A stretch of 64,000 nucleotides of DNA, from contig NZ_CP014222.1 of NCBI RefSeq assembly GCF_000969645.2, positions 4,591,740 to 4,655,739 on the forward strand. The letters are read 5' to 3'. Of the stretch, positions 26,632-35,529 are shown in pieces. The position numbers were made by a program, and so were the translations under genes. The DNA is from Janthinobacterium sp. B9-8. GTDB taxonomy: Bacteria; Pseudomonadota; Gammaproteobacteria; Burkholderiales; Chitinibacteraceae. The notes below the pieces were generated by a model. It was not told the origin of the DNA and searched no databases. It saw only the letters and a program-made list of their open reading frames with translations. Position 1 is the first letter of the stretch; each line of letters opens with the position of its first letter.

Positions 26632-28548
26632 TTAATTCACGCTGTATTCCTTAATATCCTTTGGTAGTTTAAATAGCCATAGCCGAGAAGGGGCTTGAGT
26701 TGGGTCGCCTCGGCTGATATTTAATTTCACCGCATCGGCCGCGACTGCTACATCATCAATTTTGCAGCCGGTGAGCTTGCCTTCGGTGATGACGCAATCG
26801 GTGGCGATTTTGCCTTTGGCATCTTGCAGGCTGGCTTTGATATCAAAGTCATTATCGTTAACGATGGCAATGGTTTTGCCGTCTATCATGGCGAGGCCTT
26901 CTGATTTCTCAGCCAAATAGCCAAAGCCGCCACTGAGCGCGTCGTAATCAAATAGCTTGGTGCGCTTCACCATTTGGATATTCGCCAAATCTGCTATCGC
27001 GCCAAACTCCAGATCTCTCTTATCGCCTAAGGTTTTGCCGCTTAGATCGGTAGCGCTGCTGATATCGATTAGATAAATACTGCGATGCATCAGGCCATCT
27101 TTTTGAATGCCTTGTTCGATCAGCAAGAAGCGGGTGTCGGAAATCGCCAGCAGATCGCCAATTTTTAGCTCTTTGCTTTTGGCGTAGTTGGCATCAATCG
27201 GGTAGGCAAACATGCGGGTGGCCTTGGTGGCTGGGTCGTATTCGGCGATCCGCGTGAATAGCGCCTTAGTCGATTTGTTTTTCTTGCTGTCGATGATTTC
27301 TAAATTGCTTTGTATTGCGGCGTAGATTTTGCCGCTGGTGGGAGTAATGGCAAGGCCTTCAAAGCCACGGTTTGCTTGGCGATGGGCAAGCACTGCCGGC
27401 AGGCCCGCGCCGGGAGAGAGCTTTTCAGCAATCTTGCCGGTTTTAGCGTCGATACGGATCAGGAAGGGGCCGTATTCATCGCAAATCCACAAATCACCAT
27501 TTTTATCGACTGCGATTCCTTCTGGGTCGATGCCGTTTTTATCTGTGGCGAGGGTTTGCAATGTTTCGGATAGAGGTGCTTCTTTGCTGGAGCCAACTTC
27601 ATTAGCGGCAGTGGGGCGGCCCGTGGTTTTGCTGCCGTCGGTATTTAAAATATCCGTCACTGAAACAAGGCTGGCAACGCCATCTTTTAAGCGCATGACA
27701 CCAAATTTAGGCGTGAAATCAGGTGCGGGGAATACTTTGGTGGCAGTGCCATCGGCCAGATTAGGTGAATCGGCATTGGGGCCGCGGTCGCTCAATACAT
27801 AAAACTCAATCGCGCCGTCTTTGGTTTTTTCTTTAAAGGCTAGTGCCGAGCCCATGCTAAATGGGAAGCCATTTGGGAAAGTGGCTTTCAGGCCCGCTAA
27901 TGTGCCCGGATAGGCCACATTAAATTTGGGATCGACCACAATTTGGTGCTTGGTTACGCTGATATCAGCAATCTTGCTGGTATTGTCTTTGCCAAACTGA
28001 CTGGCGAGTGTGGATTCAAAATGCTCGCTGGCCAAATTGCGATCACGCACTTTCAAGCCAAGTTTGGCAAGCTCTGCACCAAAGTCTTTGCCACTTGCGG
28101 CTAATTTGATGCTGGATTCAGTTAATGATTTTAATAAATCGCGCTGGGTGGCTTCAAGCTTAATCCCATTGCTTGGGTCGCCATCGCTATCAAGCGTTTG
28201 CAATAATTGGGCGATATTAATCGCTTTATCATTAAAGCCACCGCTTAAATCAGCAGGGGATAATTTAGCGGTGGCAATGGCTTTACCTAATACTACGCCG
28301 CCAATTTTAAAGGTGATTTCGTCACCTACTTGATATAAATAAAATCCATCGGCCTTGGTGTATTGCACGCTTGGGTTACTAGTGGTGCTGTATTCCAAGC
28401 CTTCTACGGCTGAGTCTTGAAATACACCGCTGATAATAAAGGGTTTATTGTTTGTGCTAGTGGTGGTTTCGGTATCGTCGCTATTGCAAGCAGTCAATAG
28501 TGAGCCAAGCGCGATACTGAGTGCAATAGCCAGTGTTGTGTGTTTCAT
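26632..28548 (-). CDS. Lipoprotein with phytase-like esterase domain
   Basis: A 638-aa predicted surface or periplasmic lipoprotein. The lipobox is LLTAC with Cys21, and a short Asp/Thr-rich linker follows. Residues 40-200 form an N-terminal part with repeated short motifs. About 210-630 matches the esterase-like/phytase-like propeller domain (YVLSDRGPNADSPN, LDPEGIAVDKNGDLWICDEY-like segments, FEGLAI, LLIEQG). Acidic residues in DRGPN and WICDEYGP fit calcium binding. The family acts on phosphate esters, but phytase activity is not established for this branch. The gene stands alone. Confidence 0.82.
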   Translation of the reverse strand: MKHTTLAIALSIALGSLLTACNSDDTETTTSTNNKPFIISGVFQDSAVEGLEYSTTSNPSVQYTKADGFYLYQVGDEITFKIGGVVLGKAIATAKLSPADLSGGFNDKAINIAQLLQTLDSDGDPSNGIKLEATQRDLLKSLTESSIKLAASGKDFGAELAKLGLKVRDRNLASEHFESTLASQFGKDNTSKIADISVTKHQIVVDPKFNVAYPGTLAGLKATFPNGFPFSMGSALAFKEKTKDGAIEFYVLSDRGPNADSPNLADGTATKVFPAPDFTPKFGVMRLKDGVASLVSVTDILNTDGSKTTGRPTAANEVGSSKEAPLSETLQTLATDKNGIDPEGIAVDKNGDLWICDEYGPFLIRIDAKTGKIAEKLSPGAGLPAVLAHRQANRGFEGLAITPTSGKIYAAIQSNLEIIDSKKNKSTKALFTRIAEYDPATKATRMFAYPIDANYAKSKELKIGDLLAISDTRFLLIEQGIQKDGLMHRSIYLIDISSATDLSGKTLGDKRDLEFGAIADLANIQMVKRTKLFDYDALSGGFGYLAEKSEGLAMIDGKTIAIVNDNDFDIKASLQDAKGKIATDCVITEGKLTGCKIDDVAVAADAVKLNISRGDPTQAPSRLWLFKLPKDIKEYSVN

Positions 28549-28719
28549 TGAATTAGCCTTTTATTAGAATTAAATGAATAGTGCCATTTGATTATGACAA
28601 AGGGGTTAAAGTTGTGGTGTAAACTAATGTATTGATTAAATTCGTTTTATCTTTTGAAGGGGGGATTAATCAACTCTATCAACTTAAGCTTATTGAATTG
28701 GGTGAGTCGGCATTTATAG

Positions 28720-28782
28720 GGTGTACAACGACGCAGTCGTTGCGCACCAAGAACGGTGCGCAAGAAAAGCGACTTGCACACC
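28720..28782. repeat. GGTGCGCAAG hairpin repeat, copy 2, with an extra hairpin
   Basis: Two hairpins lie side by side. The first pairs GGTGTACAACGAC with GTCGTTGCGCACC (28720-28748, loop GCA, one mismatch and one wobble). The second pairs GGTGCGCAAG with CTTGCACACC (28755-28782, one mismatch) and matches the perfect hairpin at 11854. A dispersed intergenic repeat is the simplest reading. Confidence 0.68.
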
Positions 28783-28874
28783 CGATACAAAACCAACAAT
28801 ATTTTGATCTTAATTTGATAGGATTGGGGTATTAATCCTTATAAAAATAAATTTAATCATTAAATCGGCGCAAT

Positions 28875-28902
28875 AAAAACGCCATGCATTGCGCATGGCG
28901 TT
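28875..28902 (-). terminator. Terminator of the yjcH-actP operon
   Basis: A perfect 10-bp stem, AACGCCATGC (28878-28887) and GCATGGCGTT (28893-28902), has a T run on the minus strand after it, about 25 bp past the actP stop codon. The plus strand also shows a T run, so it may work both ways. Confidence 0.85.
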
Positions 28903-28924
28903 GTGTTTTTTTTATTAAAAATTC

Positions 28925-30733
28925 TTAATGTTTTGACGCACCTTCTGCACCCACGCCGGTCATAGAGCGGATAAATTGTGGCAAGAATGCGGCGCGCTCA
29001 GAATCAGCCTGAGTGCTTTTATCTGTAATGGAGAAGATCCAAGTCATCACAAAAGCTAAAGTCATTGAGAAGATTGCTGGGTTTTTATAAGGGAATAATT
29101 CGCTGCCCTTGGCATTGCCCAGTGTATCTACCCAAACGGCTGGCCCTAGAACAATCAGCACGACTGCAGAGATCAGACCTGCGTAGCCACCGATCACGGC
29201 ACCGCGAGTGGTTAAGCCTTTCCAGAACATGGATAAAAATAGCACTGGGAAGTTGGCAGATGCTGCGATAGAGAAGGCTAAGCCCACCATAAAGGCGATG
29301 TTTTGCTTCTCAAACATAATGCCTAGCAAGATGGCCACTACACCAAGGCCAACTGTCGCATATTTTGAGACGCGGATTTCTGTTGCTTCATCCACACGGC
29401 CATGGCGCCAAACACTGGCGTATAGATCGTGTGAAACGGCTGACGCACCGGAAAGGGTTAAGCCTGAAACCACGGCCAGAATGGTGGCAAAGGCAACGGC
29501 CGAAATAAAGCCAAGGAATAAATCGCCACCTACTGCGTGTGAAAGGTGGATCGCCGCCATATTAGAGCCGCCCAGCAACTTGCCTGCCGCGTCTTTATAC
29601 GATGGATCGGTGGAGACCAGCATGATCGCGCCAAAGCCGATAATGAAAGTCAGAATGTAGAAGTAGCCAATAAAGCCTGTGGCAACAAATACGGATTTTC
29701 GCGCAGCCTGTGCATCTTTTACGGTAAAGAAGCGCATCAGAATATGCGGCAAGCCCGCTGTACCAAACATCAATGCAAGGCCAAGAGAAATCGCATCGAT
29801 GGGGTTAGAAACCAAACCGCCGGGTGCCATGATGTTTTTAGCGGCTTTCACTGCGGCTTTGGCTGCATCCGATGCTTTTTCGACCAGCGTAGCCGCATCA
29901 GGCGCATTACTGGCCACGGCTTGTGCTGCGACTTCTGAGGCGGCAGAGGCTTTGATGGCTAAGAGCTGTGCGCCTGCTTCTTTCACATGCACGGCTTGGG
30001 CAAACATGCCTTCAACGCTGAAGTTCACATGTTTAAGCACCATAAAGGCCATAAAGCTTGCACCAGATAAGAGCAGCACGGCTTTAATAATCTGCACCCA
30101 TGTCGTGGCCAACATGCCACCAAAAATCACGTAAATCACCATCAACACGCCAACCATGACCACGGCGGTGCTGTAGTTCAGACCAAATAGCAGTTGGATT
30201 AGCTTACCTGCACCTACCATTTGCGCGATTAGATACAGCGCCACCACAACCAGTGTGCCGGTGGCCGCAAAAGTGCGCACTGGGCCTTGTTGCAGGCGAT
30301 AAGAAGCCACATCGGCAAAGGTGTATTTACCAAGGTTACGCAAACGCTCTGCCACCAAGAAGGTAATCACCGGCCAGCCTACTAAAAAGCCTAGCGAGTA
30401 AATCAGCCCATCGTAGCCGGTATCAAATACCAGCGCGGAAATTCCAAGAAATGACGCAGCCGACATATAGTCGCCCGCAATCGCCAATCCATTTTGAAAA
30501 CCGGTAATGCCACCGCCAGCAGAATAAAAATCTTTTGCAGAGCGGGTTTTACGTGCTGCCCAGTAAGTGACCCCAAGGGTAAAGGCGACGAATAGAAAAA
30601 ACATAATGATGGCGTGCCAGTTCATCGCTTGCTTGGCGACAGGGCCATCGATGGTGCCTGCTGCCCATGTTGGCAAGCTGGCAAGCGCCATCAGGGCGCC
30701 GCAGCCTAGCTGCTTTTGCAATTTATGCATCAT
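28925..30733 (-). CDS. actP: Cation/acetate symporter
   Basis: Inner-membrane sodium:solute symporter (SLC5 fold) of 602 aa, expected to take up acetate and other short carboxylates. An N-terminal signal-like helix (LMALASLPTWAAG) precedes about 13 transmembrane helices. DFYSAGGGITGFQNGLAIAG and the later FTVKDAQAARKSVF are typical of ActP. Residues 258-302 are an Ala-rich insertion between helices that is absent in the shorter E. coli protein of about 550 aa. The gene overlaps the end of yjcH by four bases, a translational coupling seen in the known yjcH-actP operon. Acs is encoded on the same strand about 8 kb downstream. Confidence 0.94.
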   Translation of the reverse strand: MMHKLQKQLGCGALMALASLPTWAAGTIDGPVAKQAMNWHAIIMFFLFVAFTLGVTYWAARKTRSAKDFYSAGGGITGFQNGLAIAGDYMSAASFLGISALVFDTGYDGLIYSLGFLVGWPVITFLVAERLRNLGKYTFADVASYRLQQGPVRTFAATGTLVVVALYLIAQMVGAGKLIQLLFGLNYSTAVVMVGVLMVIYVIFGGMLATTWVQIIKAVLLLSGASFMAFMVLKHVNFSVEGMFAQAVHVKEAGAQLLAIKASAASEVAAQAVASNAPDAATLVEKASDAAKAAVKAAKNIMAPGGLVSNPIDAISLGLALMFGTAGLPHILMRFFTVKDAQAARKSVFVATGFIGYFYILTFIIGFGAIMLVSTDPSYKDAAGKLLGGSNMAAIHLSHAVGGDLFLGFISAVAFATILAVVSGLTLSGASAVSHDLYASVWRHGRVDEATEIRVSKYATVGLGVVAILLGIMFEKQNIAFMVGLAFSIAASANFPVLFLSMFWKGLTTRGAVIGGYAGLISAVVLIVLGPAVWVDTLGNAKGSELFPYKNPAIFSMTLAFVMTWIFSITDKSTQADSERAAFLPQFIRSMTGVGAEGASKH

Positions 30734-31038
30734 TGCTTTGCTTCCTCGATGATTTCACGGGTCAACTGATCAAATTCAGTGGCACGGCGTACATAAATGC
30801 CGGTGAGCACGAAGGCCGATAAAATCACCATGATGCCAATGGGAATACCGATGGTGGTGACACTGTTACTAGAGAGCGGGATCCCCAGCGTTGTGGGGGA
30901 AAATGCAATGACCAGAATAAAGCCGTAGTAGATCACCAGCATGACTGATGATAAAAGCCAGGAGAGGCTGGTTTTCTTCTGGACCAGTTCGGCAAATTTT
31001 GGATTGTGCTGAATACGGTCGATGATAGGTTCATTCAT
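30730..31038 (-). CDS. yjcH: DUF485 membrane protein YjcH
   Basis: A 102-aa inner-membrane protein with two predicted helices (about 23-48 and 60-85), a member of DUF485, always next to acetate permeases. Its role is unknown but it is thought to assist ActP. The start at 31038 is chosen because AAGGAGGA lies just before it and the family starts here; in-frame codons further upstream have no ribosome site. The stop overlaps the actP start (ATGA). Confidence 0.93.
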   Translation of the reverse strand: MNEPIIDRIQHNPKFAELVQKKTSLSWLLSSVMLVIYYGFILVIAFSPTTLGIPLSSNSVTTIGIPIGIMVILSAFVLTGIYVRRATEFDQLTREIIEEAKQ

Positions 31039-31267
31039 GCTTAGACTCCTCCTTCGATACAAGGTGGATCCCGGAAGGGACAACCGATCTGTAATGTAAC
31101 GACAGCGATCTTTAGATGCTAATTGCAATTTTTGATGCACAAAATCAGCAAAGCTGATGTTGCGTTGCACTTTGCCTAGCGCTTAGGCAGATACTTTATC
31201 TACACAGAGCATCGCCTATTCTGGTGAATAAGCTGACAGTGAACGTATTTTTGAGCATACTTTCCGC

Positions 31268-32155
31268 ATGGAAATCTACCAACTTCGCACTTTTATTGCC
31301 GTTGCACAGCAGGGGCATCTGACTCAAGCTGCAGAATTATTGCATCTGTCTCAGCCTGCCGTAACGGCGCAAATTAAGGCATTAGAAGAAGAATTTGGCG
31401 TTCCTCTGTTTGAGCGTTTCCCCGGTGGCGTGCAGCTTACCGAGGCGGGAAAGCTATTACAGCCGGATGCAGAAAACATCCTCGCTTTGGCGCGTGGTAT
31501 GCAAAATCGCGCAAAAGCACTTGCTGGCGAGCCTAGGGGAAAAGTTAAAATTGGCACGATTGGTGTACCTGCAAGGCTGCGTCTAGGCTCTTGGCTGGCC
31601 CATTTGCGTGAGAAGTATCCCTTGATTTCGGCCCAAACGACTCATGGTATTTCGGTGAGTGTGTTAAATGATGTACGAAAAAAAGTGCTGGACGGTGGTT
31701 TTTATCTGGGACGCAATCCCTATCAGAATGTCACCACATTACAGCTTACTGAGATTGGTTTCTGTGTCGCCTTGCCACCGAGCATGGCTGCTGAGCTAGC
31801 TAATGCGGATTGGAAAACCCTAGGTAAAGCACCTTGGTTGGGTTTGTCTCAATTTACCAGTCTTGCAGAAATCACTTTAGAGCTATGGCGCAGTCAGAAT
31901 ATTGCGCCAAAAATTGTGGGTGAGTTTGATGAAGAAGCAACGCTGGTGGAGTTAGTTAAAGCGGGAATGGGTGTGGCTATTTTGGCTGAGCGAACGGCGA
32001 AGCGATTTGTAGCCGATGGCTCGATTGCCTTGTGGCGAGGTGGGGAGATTGCGGTGCGAGTGCCTTTGCAATTTATTTATTCGGCAGATAGAGAGCAAGA
32101 TCCGTTGATTAGCATGCTCAAAAGCTCGCTTAAAACTGAATGGGATTTACCCTGA
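31268..32155 (+). CDS. LysR-type transcriptional regulator
   Basis: A 295-aa regulator with an N-terminal winged helix (MEIYQLRTFIAVAQQGHLTQAA; recognition helix in LSQPAVTAQIKALE) and a C-terminal periplasmic-binding-like effector domain from about 90. It is divergent from yjcH-actP with 229 bp between, so it may control acetate uptake, but that is inference from position only. Its own terminator follows at 32176. Confidence 0.88.
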   Translation: MEIYQLRTFIAVAQQGHLTQAAELLHLSQPAVTAQIKALEEEFGVPLFERFPGGVQLTEAGKLLQPDAENILALARGMQNRAKALAGEPRGKVKIGTIGVPARLRLGSWLAHLREKYPLISAQTTHGISVSVLNDVRKKVLDGGFYLGRNPYQNVTTLQLTEIGFCVALPPSMAAELANADWKTLGKAPWLGLSQFTSLAEITLELWRSQNIAPKIVGEFDEEATLVELVKAGMGVAILAERTAKRFVADGSIALWRGGEIAVRVPLQFIYSADREQDPLISMLKSSLKTEWDLP

Positions 32156-32175
32156 TTTTGTACAGAAGGCAGAGG

Positions 32176-32203
32176 AAAAGCCAGATTAAGTCTGGCTTTT
32201 TTT
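32176..32203 (+). terminator. Terminator of the LysR gene
   Basis: Perfect 10-bp stem, AAAAGCCAGA and TCTGGCTTTT, loop TTAAG, ending in a seven-base T run 20 bp after the stop codon. Confidence 0.92.
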
Positions 32204-32274
32204 GAGACGCCAGAAATACAAAAACCCCACCAAGGGCAGGGTTCGAGTATGAAGGCCACCGTACAACAACTGAA

Positions 32275-32430
32275 TTACTTCAGCTTGGTTTCCTTGTAGA
32301 TCACGTGTTTACGAACCACGGGATCGTACTTCTTGATTTCTAGCTTAGTTGGCATTGTGCGCTTGTTCTTGGTCGTTGTGTAAAAGTGACCAGTACCTGC
32401 GCTGGATTCCAGCTTGATTTTTTCACGCAT
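32275..32430 (-). CDS. rpmG: 50S ribosomal protein L33
   Basis: A 51-aa ribosomal protein beginning MREKIKLESSAGTGHFYTTT and ending KETKLK, the cysteine-free form of L33. Cysteine-free L33 does not bind zinc. GAGGTAAG precedes the start. It directly follows rpmB with a 17-base gap, the normal rpmB-rpmG operon. Confidence 0.97.
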   Translation of the reverse strand: MREKIKLESSAGTGHFYTTTKNKRTMPTKLEIKKYDPVVRKHVIYKETKLK

Positions 32431-32447
32431 GATTTCTTACCTCAGCC

Positions 32448-32681
32448 TCAAACTTCGCCACGAGCGCGGAGATCCGCGAGGACGACTTCGATGCCTAGTT
32501 TATCGATAGTACGGAGTGCTGCGTTAGATACACGCAGACGAACGAAGCGGTTTTCGCTTTCTACCCAGAAACGGCGGCTGTGCAGATTAGGAAGAAAACG
32601 ACGCTTAGTCTTGTTATTGGCGTGGGAAACATTGTTCCCTGTCACTGGGCGTTTGCCGGTGACTTCACATACTCGTGCCAT
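32448..32681 (-). CDS. rpmB: 50S ribosomal protein L28
   Basis: A 77-aa ribosomal protein, MARVCEVTGKRPVTGNNVSH and so on, the usual length for proteobacterial L28. It has a single cysteine (CEVTGK) and not the paired zinc cysteines, matching the zinc-free L33 next door. First gene of rpmB-rpmG; the promoter must lie in 32682-32800. Confidence 0.98.
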   Translation of the reverse strand: MARVCEVTGKRPVTGNNVSHANNKTKRRFLPNLHSRRFWVESENRFVRLRVSNAALRTIDKLGIEVVLADLRARGEV

Positions 32682-33082
32682 GGTGGGTAATTCCCTGACT
32701 TCTGAGAAAAACCGGATTTATAGCATAGATCCCTACTTTGTTTCAAGAGTTATGTCACTTTGCCCTTAGGTAATTATGTTTTTTCTACTCGTGTTTTGTG
32801 CGCTATGGCTAGGCTCTGTGCGGCTTGGGGCTGGGTTTGGTAGATATTTGTAAACACGCAAAAATATCGAGTAAAAATAGTGCCTGCTTTGGGCTAACTG
32901 TGACCTAAGAAAGGGTGGGTATGCCTGGCGAAAAACGTGTTTTATCCTTACCGAGCTAAAGGTTGCTTAATAGGGCTGAGATAAAACAGGTAAACGGCTT
33001 ATTGATGGGGCTGGGTGCAATTTTGCAAGGCACTTCCCCAACTGTTTGTTGGGGAAGTGCCTATGCTTTGGGCGTGGGCCCC
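32682..33082. other. Intergenic region between rpmB and ftsK
   Basis: About 400 bp with no convincing gene. The rpmB promoter should lie at its left end. Near its right end is a perfect 14-bp hairpin listed separately. Confidence 0.5.
33029..33061 (-). terminator. Strong hairpin after ftsK
   Basis: GGCACTTCCCCAAC (33029-33042) pairs perfectly with GTTGGGGAAGTGCC (33048-33061), loop TGTTT. It begins about 20 bp after the ftsK stop codon. A T run is missing, so a terminator role is likely but not certain. Confidence 0.55.
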
Positions 33083-35422
33083 TTATTCACTAGCAGGGGC
33101 CAGCACAGTGCGATTGCCGTTGGTTTCCATGCCGCTGACCAAGCCTGCGGCTTCCATCTGCTCAATCAGCCTTGCAGCACGGTTGTAGCCAATGCGTAAC
33201 TGACGTTGCACTGATGAAATCGACGCACGGCGGCTTTTGAGTACAAAGGCAACCGCTTCATCGTAGAGTGGATCGCTTTCATTATTACTTTCGCTGCTGC
33301 TACCACCTGCTGCAGCCTCGGCTTCAAAGCCACCATTCAGTATCCCGTCGATATAGTTAGGCTCGCCTTGTTGCTTGAGGTTTTCAACTACCTGATGCAC
33401 TTCGTTGTCGTCTACAAAGGCACCGTGCACGCGCAGCGGATAGCCACTACCCGGCGGTAGGAAGAGCATATCCCCCTGACCCAGCAAGGCCTCTGCACCC
33501 ATTTGATCCAGAATGGTGCGGCTATCAATCTTGCTGGATACCTGAAACGCCAGCCGTGTCGGGATATTGGCCTTGATCAGGCCGGTAATGACGTCCACAG
33601 ATGGGCGCTGGGTGGCCAGAATCAAATGGATACCGGCAGCACGAGCTTTTTGTGCGAGGCGGGCGATGAGCTCTTCAATTTTCTTACCCGCCACCATAAT
33701 CAGATCGGCAAACTCATCCACCACCACCACAATAAACGGTAGGTGCTCAAGCCGCTCAGGATCTTCCGGTGTTAGCGTAAAGGGATTGGTGAGTGGCTTA
33801 CCGGCTTTTTCGGCTTCGCGAACTTTTTGGTTGAAACCGGCCAAATTACGCACACCAAAGGTACTCATCAGGCGATAGCGTTTTTCCATCTCGGCCACGC
33901 ACCAGTTCAGCGCGTTGGCGGCCAGCTTCATATCAGTGACCACAGGGGCCAGCAAATGCGGGATGCCTTCGTAAACCGATAGCTCGAGCATTTTGGGGTC
34001 GATCATAATAAATCGCACTTCATCTGCCGTGGCCTTGTAGACCAAGCTTAAAATCATCGCATTCACACCAACCGATTTACCCGAGCCAGTTGTCCCTGCA
34101 ACCAACATATGGGGTGCTTTGCCCAGATCGGTCACGATTGGCTTGCCAGTAATATCTTTACCCAGCGCAATGGTGAGTTTGCTGCTCATGGCGTGATAAG
34201 GCTCGGAGGATAAAATCTCTGATAGGCGAATCATCTGCCGTGTTGGGTTGGGTAGCTCAAGCCCCATGCAGGTTTTGTCCGGGATAGTTTCTACAACGCG
34301 AATCGAAACAAGGCCTAGCGCGCGCGATAAATCCTTCATCAAATTGACAATTTGCGAGCCTTTTACACCGACTGCGGGCTCAATCTCGTAGCGGGTAATT
34401 ACGGGGCCGGGGTAGGCGGCAATCACTTTGACTTCTACATTAAAGTCGGCCAGCTTTTTCTCGATCAGCCTTGAGGTGAATTCCAGTGTTTCCTTGCTGA
34501 TCGTTTCTTTAGCGGGTGGTGCAGGCGTGAGTAGCTTGATCGGTGGCAAAGCCTGGTTGCTGGCAATCATAGGTAAGTCTTCAGCATTAAACAGCGGCAC
34601 TTGTGCGGCTTTTTGCTGTTCTTCCTGCGCTTTCTTGCTGAGCTTAGCTGCGATGACGGGTGCTTCGGCGTGAGCTGCTTCTATGCGCACAGGGGGCTTA
34701 TCATCAAAGCGTTTTTTCTCTGAGGTGACTTTCTCGCTGCGCTGCACTTTGGCTTCTCGGCCAATTTTTCGATCGCGCGATGCCTGAATGGCATCTTTTG
34801 CTTTAAGCGCGCTCAGCTCGATGAGGGCTCCCAAGTTTTCCATCAAATGCAGCCAGGATAGGCCGGTAAAGAGTGAAATACCGATGCAAATTGTGGCCAG
34901 CAAAAACAGGGTTGCACCAGAAAAGCCAAAGCTGAGATAGAGCCAGCCACCCAGCGTCACGCCTAATATTCCACCCGGTGCCTGTGGTAATACGGCATGA
35001 ATACTGTGTAAACGTAGCGCTTCAAAGCTAGAGCTGGCCAGAATAATTAGCAAAAAACCGATGCAGGCAAAGAGTACTGTAGGGCGAGCGCCATCACTCA
35101 CATGATCAATCCGGCGATAGCCCCATAAGATGGCGGCAAAGCAAAAGCCTACCCACCACCAAGCTGAAAAGCCAAATAAGTAGAGCAAGATATCGGCAAC
35201 CCATGCGCCAACAGCACCGCCTCGATTGTGGATTTCAGGCCGGGTGGCGCTATGCGACCAGCCGGGATCTCCGGGGCTATAGGTGCTCAATACCAAGACG
35301 AGGTAAATCACTAAGACGACCAAAATAAACCACCATGATTCGCGTAATAAAATAGCGATCTGTGGTGGCAAGGCGGCGCGGCTGGATACATTCGCGACGT
35401 TTTTTTTACGAAATATGGCCAT
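33083..35422 (-). CDS. ftsK: DNA translocase FtsK
   Basis: Septal double-strand DNA pump that resolves chromosome dimers with XerCD. The 779-aa protein has four or five membrane helices in the first 190 residues, a charged linker (about 210-300), the alpha-beta motor domain from about 300 to 690 with Walker A in VAGTTGSGKSVGVNA and Walker B in FIVVVVDEFADLIM, and a C-terminal winged-helix gamma domain from about 710 (SISSVQRQLRIGYNRAARL) that reads KOPS. The linker is short compared with E. coli (1,329 aa), as in many betaproteobacteria. It stands alone on the minus strand. Confidence 0.96.
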   Translation of the reverse strand: MAIFRKKNVANVSSRAALPPQIAILLRESWWFILVVLVIYLVLVLSTYSPGDPGWSHSATRPEIHNRGGAVGAWVADILLYLFGFSAWWWVGFCFAAILWGYRRIDHVSDGARPTVLFACIGFLLIILASSSFEALRLHSIHAVLPQAPGGILGVTLGGWLYLSFGFSGATLFLLATICIGISLFTGLSWLHLMENLGALIELSALKAKDAIQASRDRKIGREAKVQRSEKVTSEKKRFDDKPPVRIEAAHAEAPVIAAKLSKKAQEEQQKAAQVPLFNAEDLPMIASNQALPPIKLLTPAPPAKETISKETLEFTSRLIEKKLADFNVEVKVIAAYPGPVITRYEIEPAVGVKGSQIVNLMKDLSRALGLVSIRVVETIPDKTCMGLELPNPTRQMIRLSEILSSEPYHAMSSKLTIALGKDITGKPIVTDLGKAPHMLVAGTTGSGKSVGVNAMILSLVYKATADEVRFIMIDPKMLELSVYEGIPHLLAPVVTDMKLAANALNWCVAEMEKRYRLMSTFGVRNLAGFNQKVREAEKAGKPLTNPFTLTPEDPERLEHLPFIVVVVDEFADLIMVAGKKIEELIARLAQKARAAGIHLILATQRPSVDVITGLIKANIPTRLAFQVSSKIDSRTILDQMGAEALLGQGDMLFLPPGSGYPLRVHGAFVDDNEVHQVVENLKQQGEPNYIDGILNGGFEAEAAAGGSSSESNNESDPLYDEAVAFVLKSRRASISSVQRQLRIGYNRAARLIEQMEAAGLVSGMETNGNRTVLAPASE

Positions 35423-35529
35423 GTTTGGCTTGGTTGCTATGAATATGCCGCTAATTATAGCGGCAACATCCTACAAACAGCAGTTGACTGTTTAATTTGG
35501 GTAATAAGCCAATGGATTGGTGTGAAGGC

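Larger units (their letters stand above)
28549..28924. other. Intergenic region upstream of the phytase-like gene
   Basis: About 375 bp without a gene. It holds the promoter of the phytase-like gene, a pair of hairpin repeats at 28720-28782, and the terminator of actP at 28875-28902. The short open frame at 28632 covers the repeats and has no ribosome site, so I do not call it. Confidence 0.6.

Noticed and set aside
28632..28835. A 67-codon frame upstream of the phytase-like gene
   Set aside because: It covers the hairpin repeats and has no ribosome site or family resemblance.
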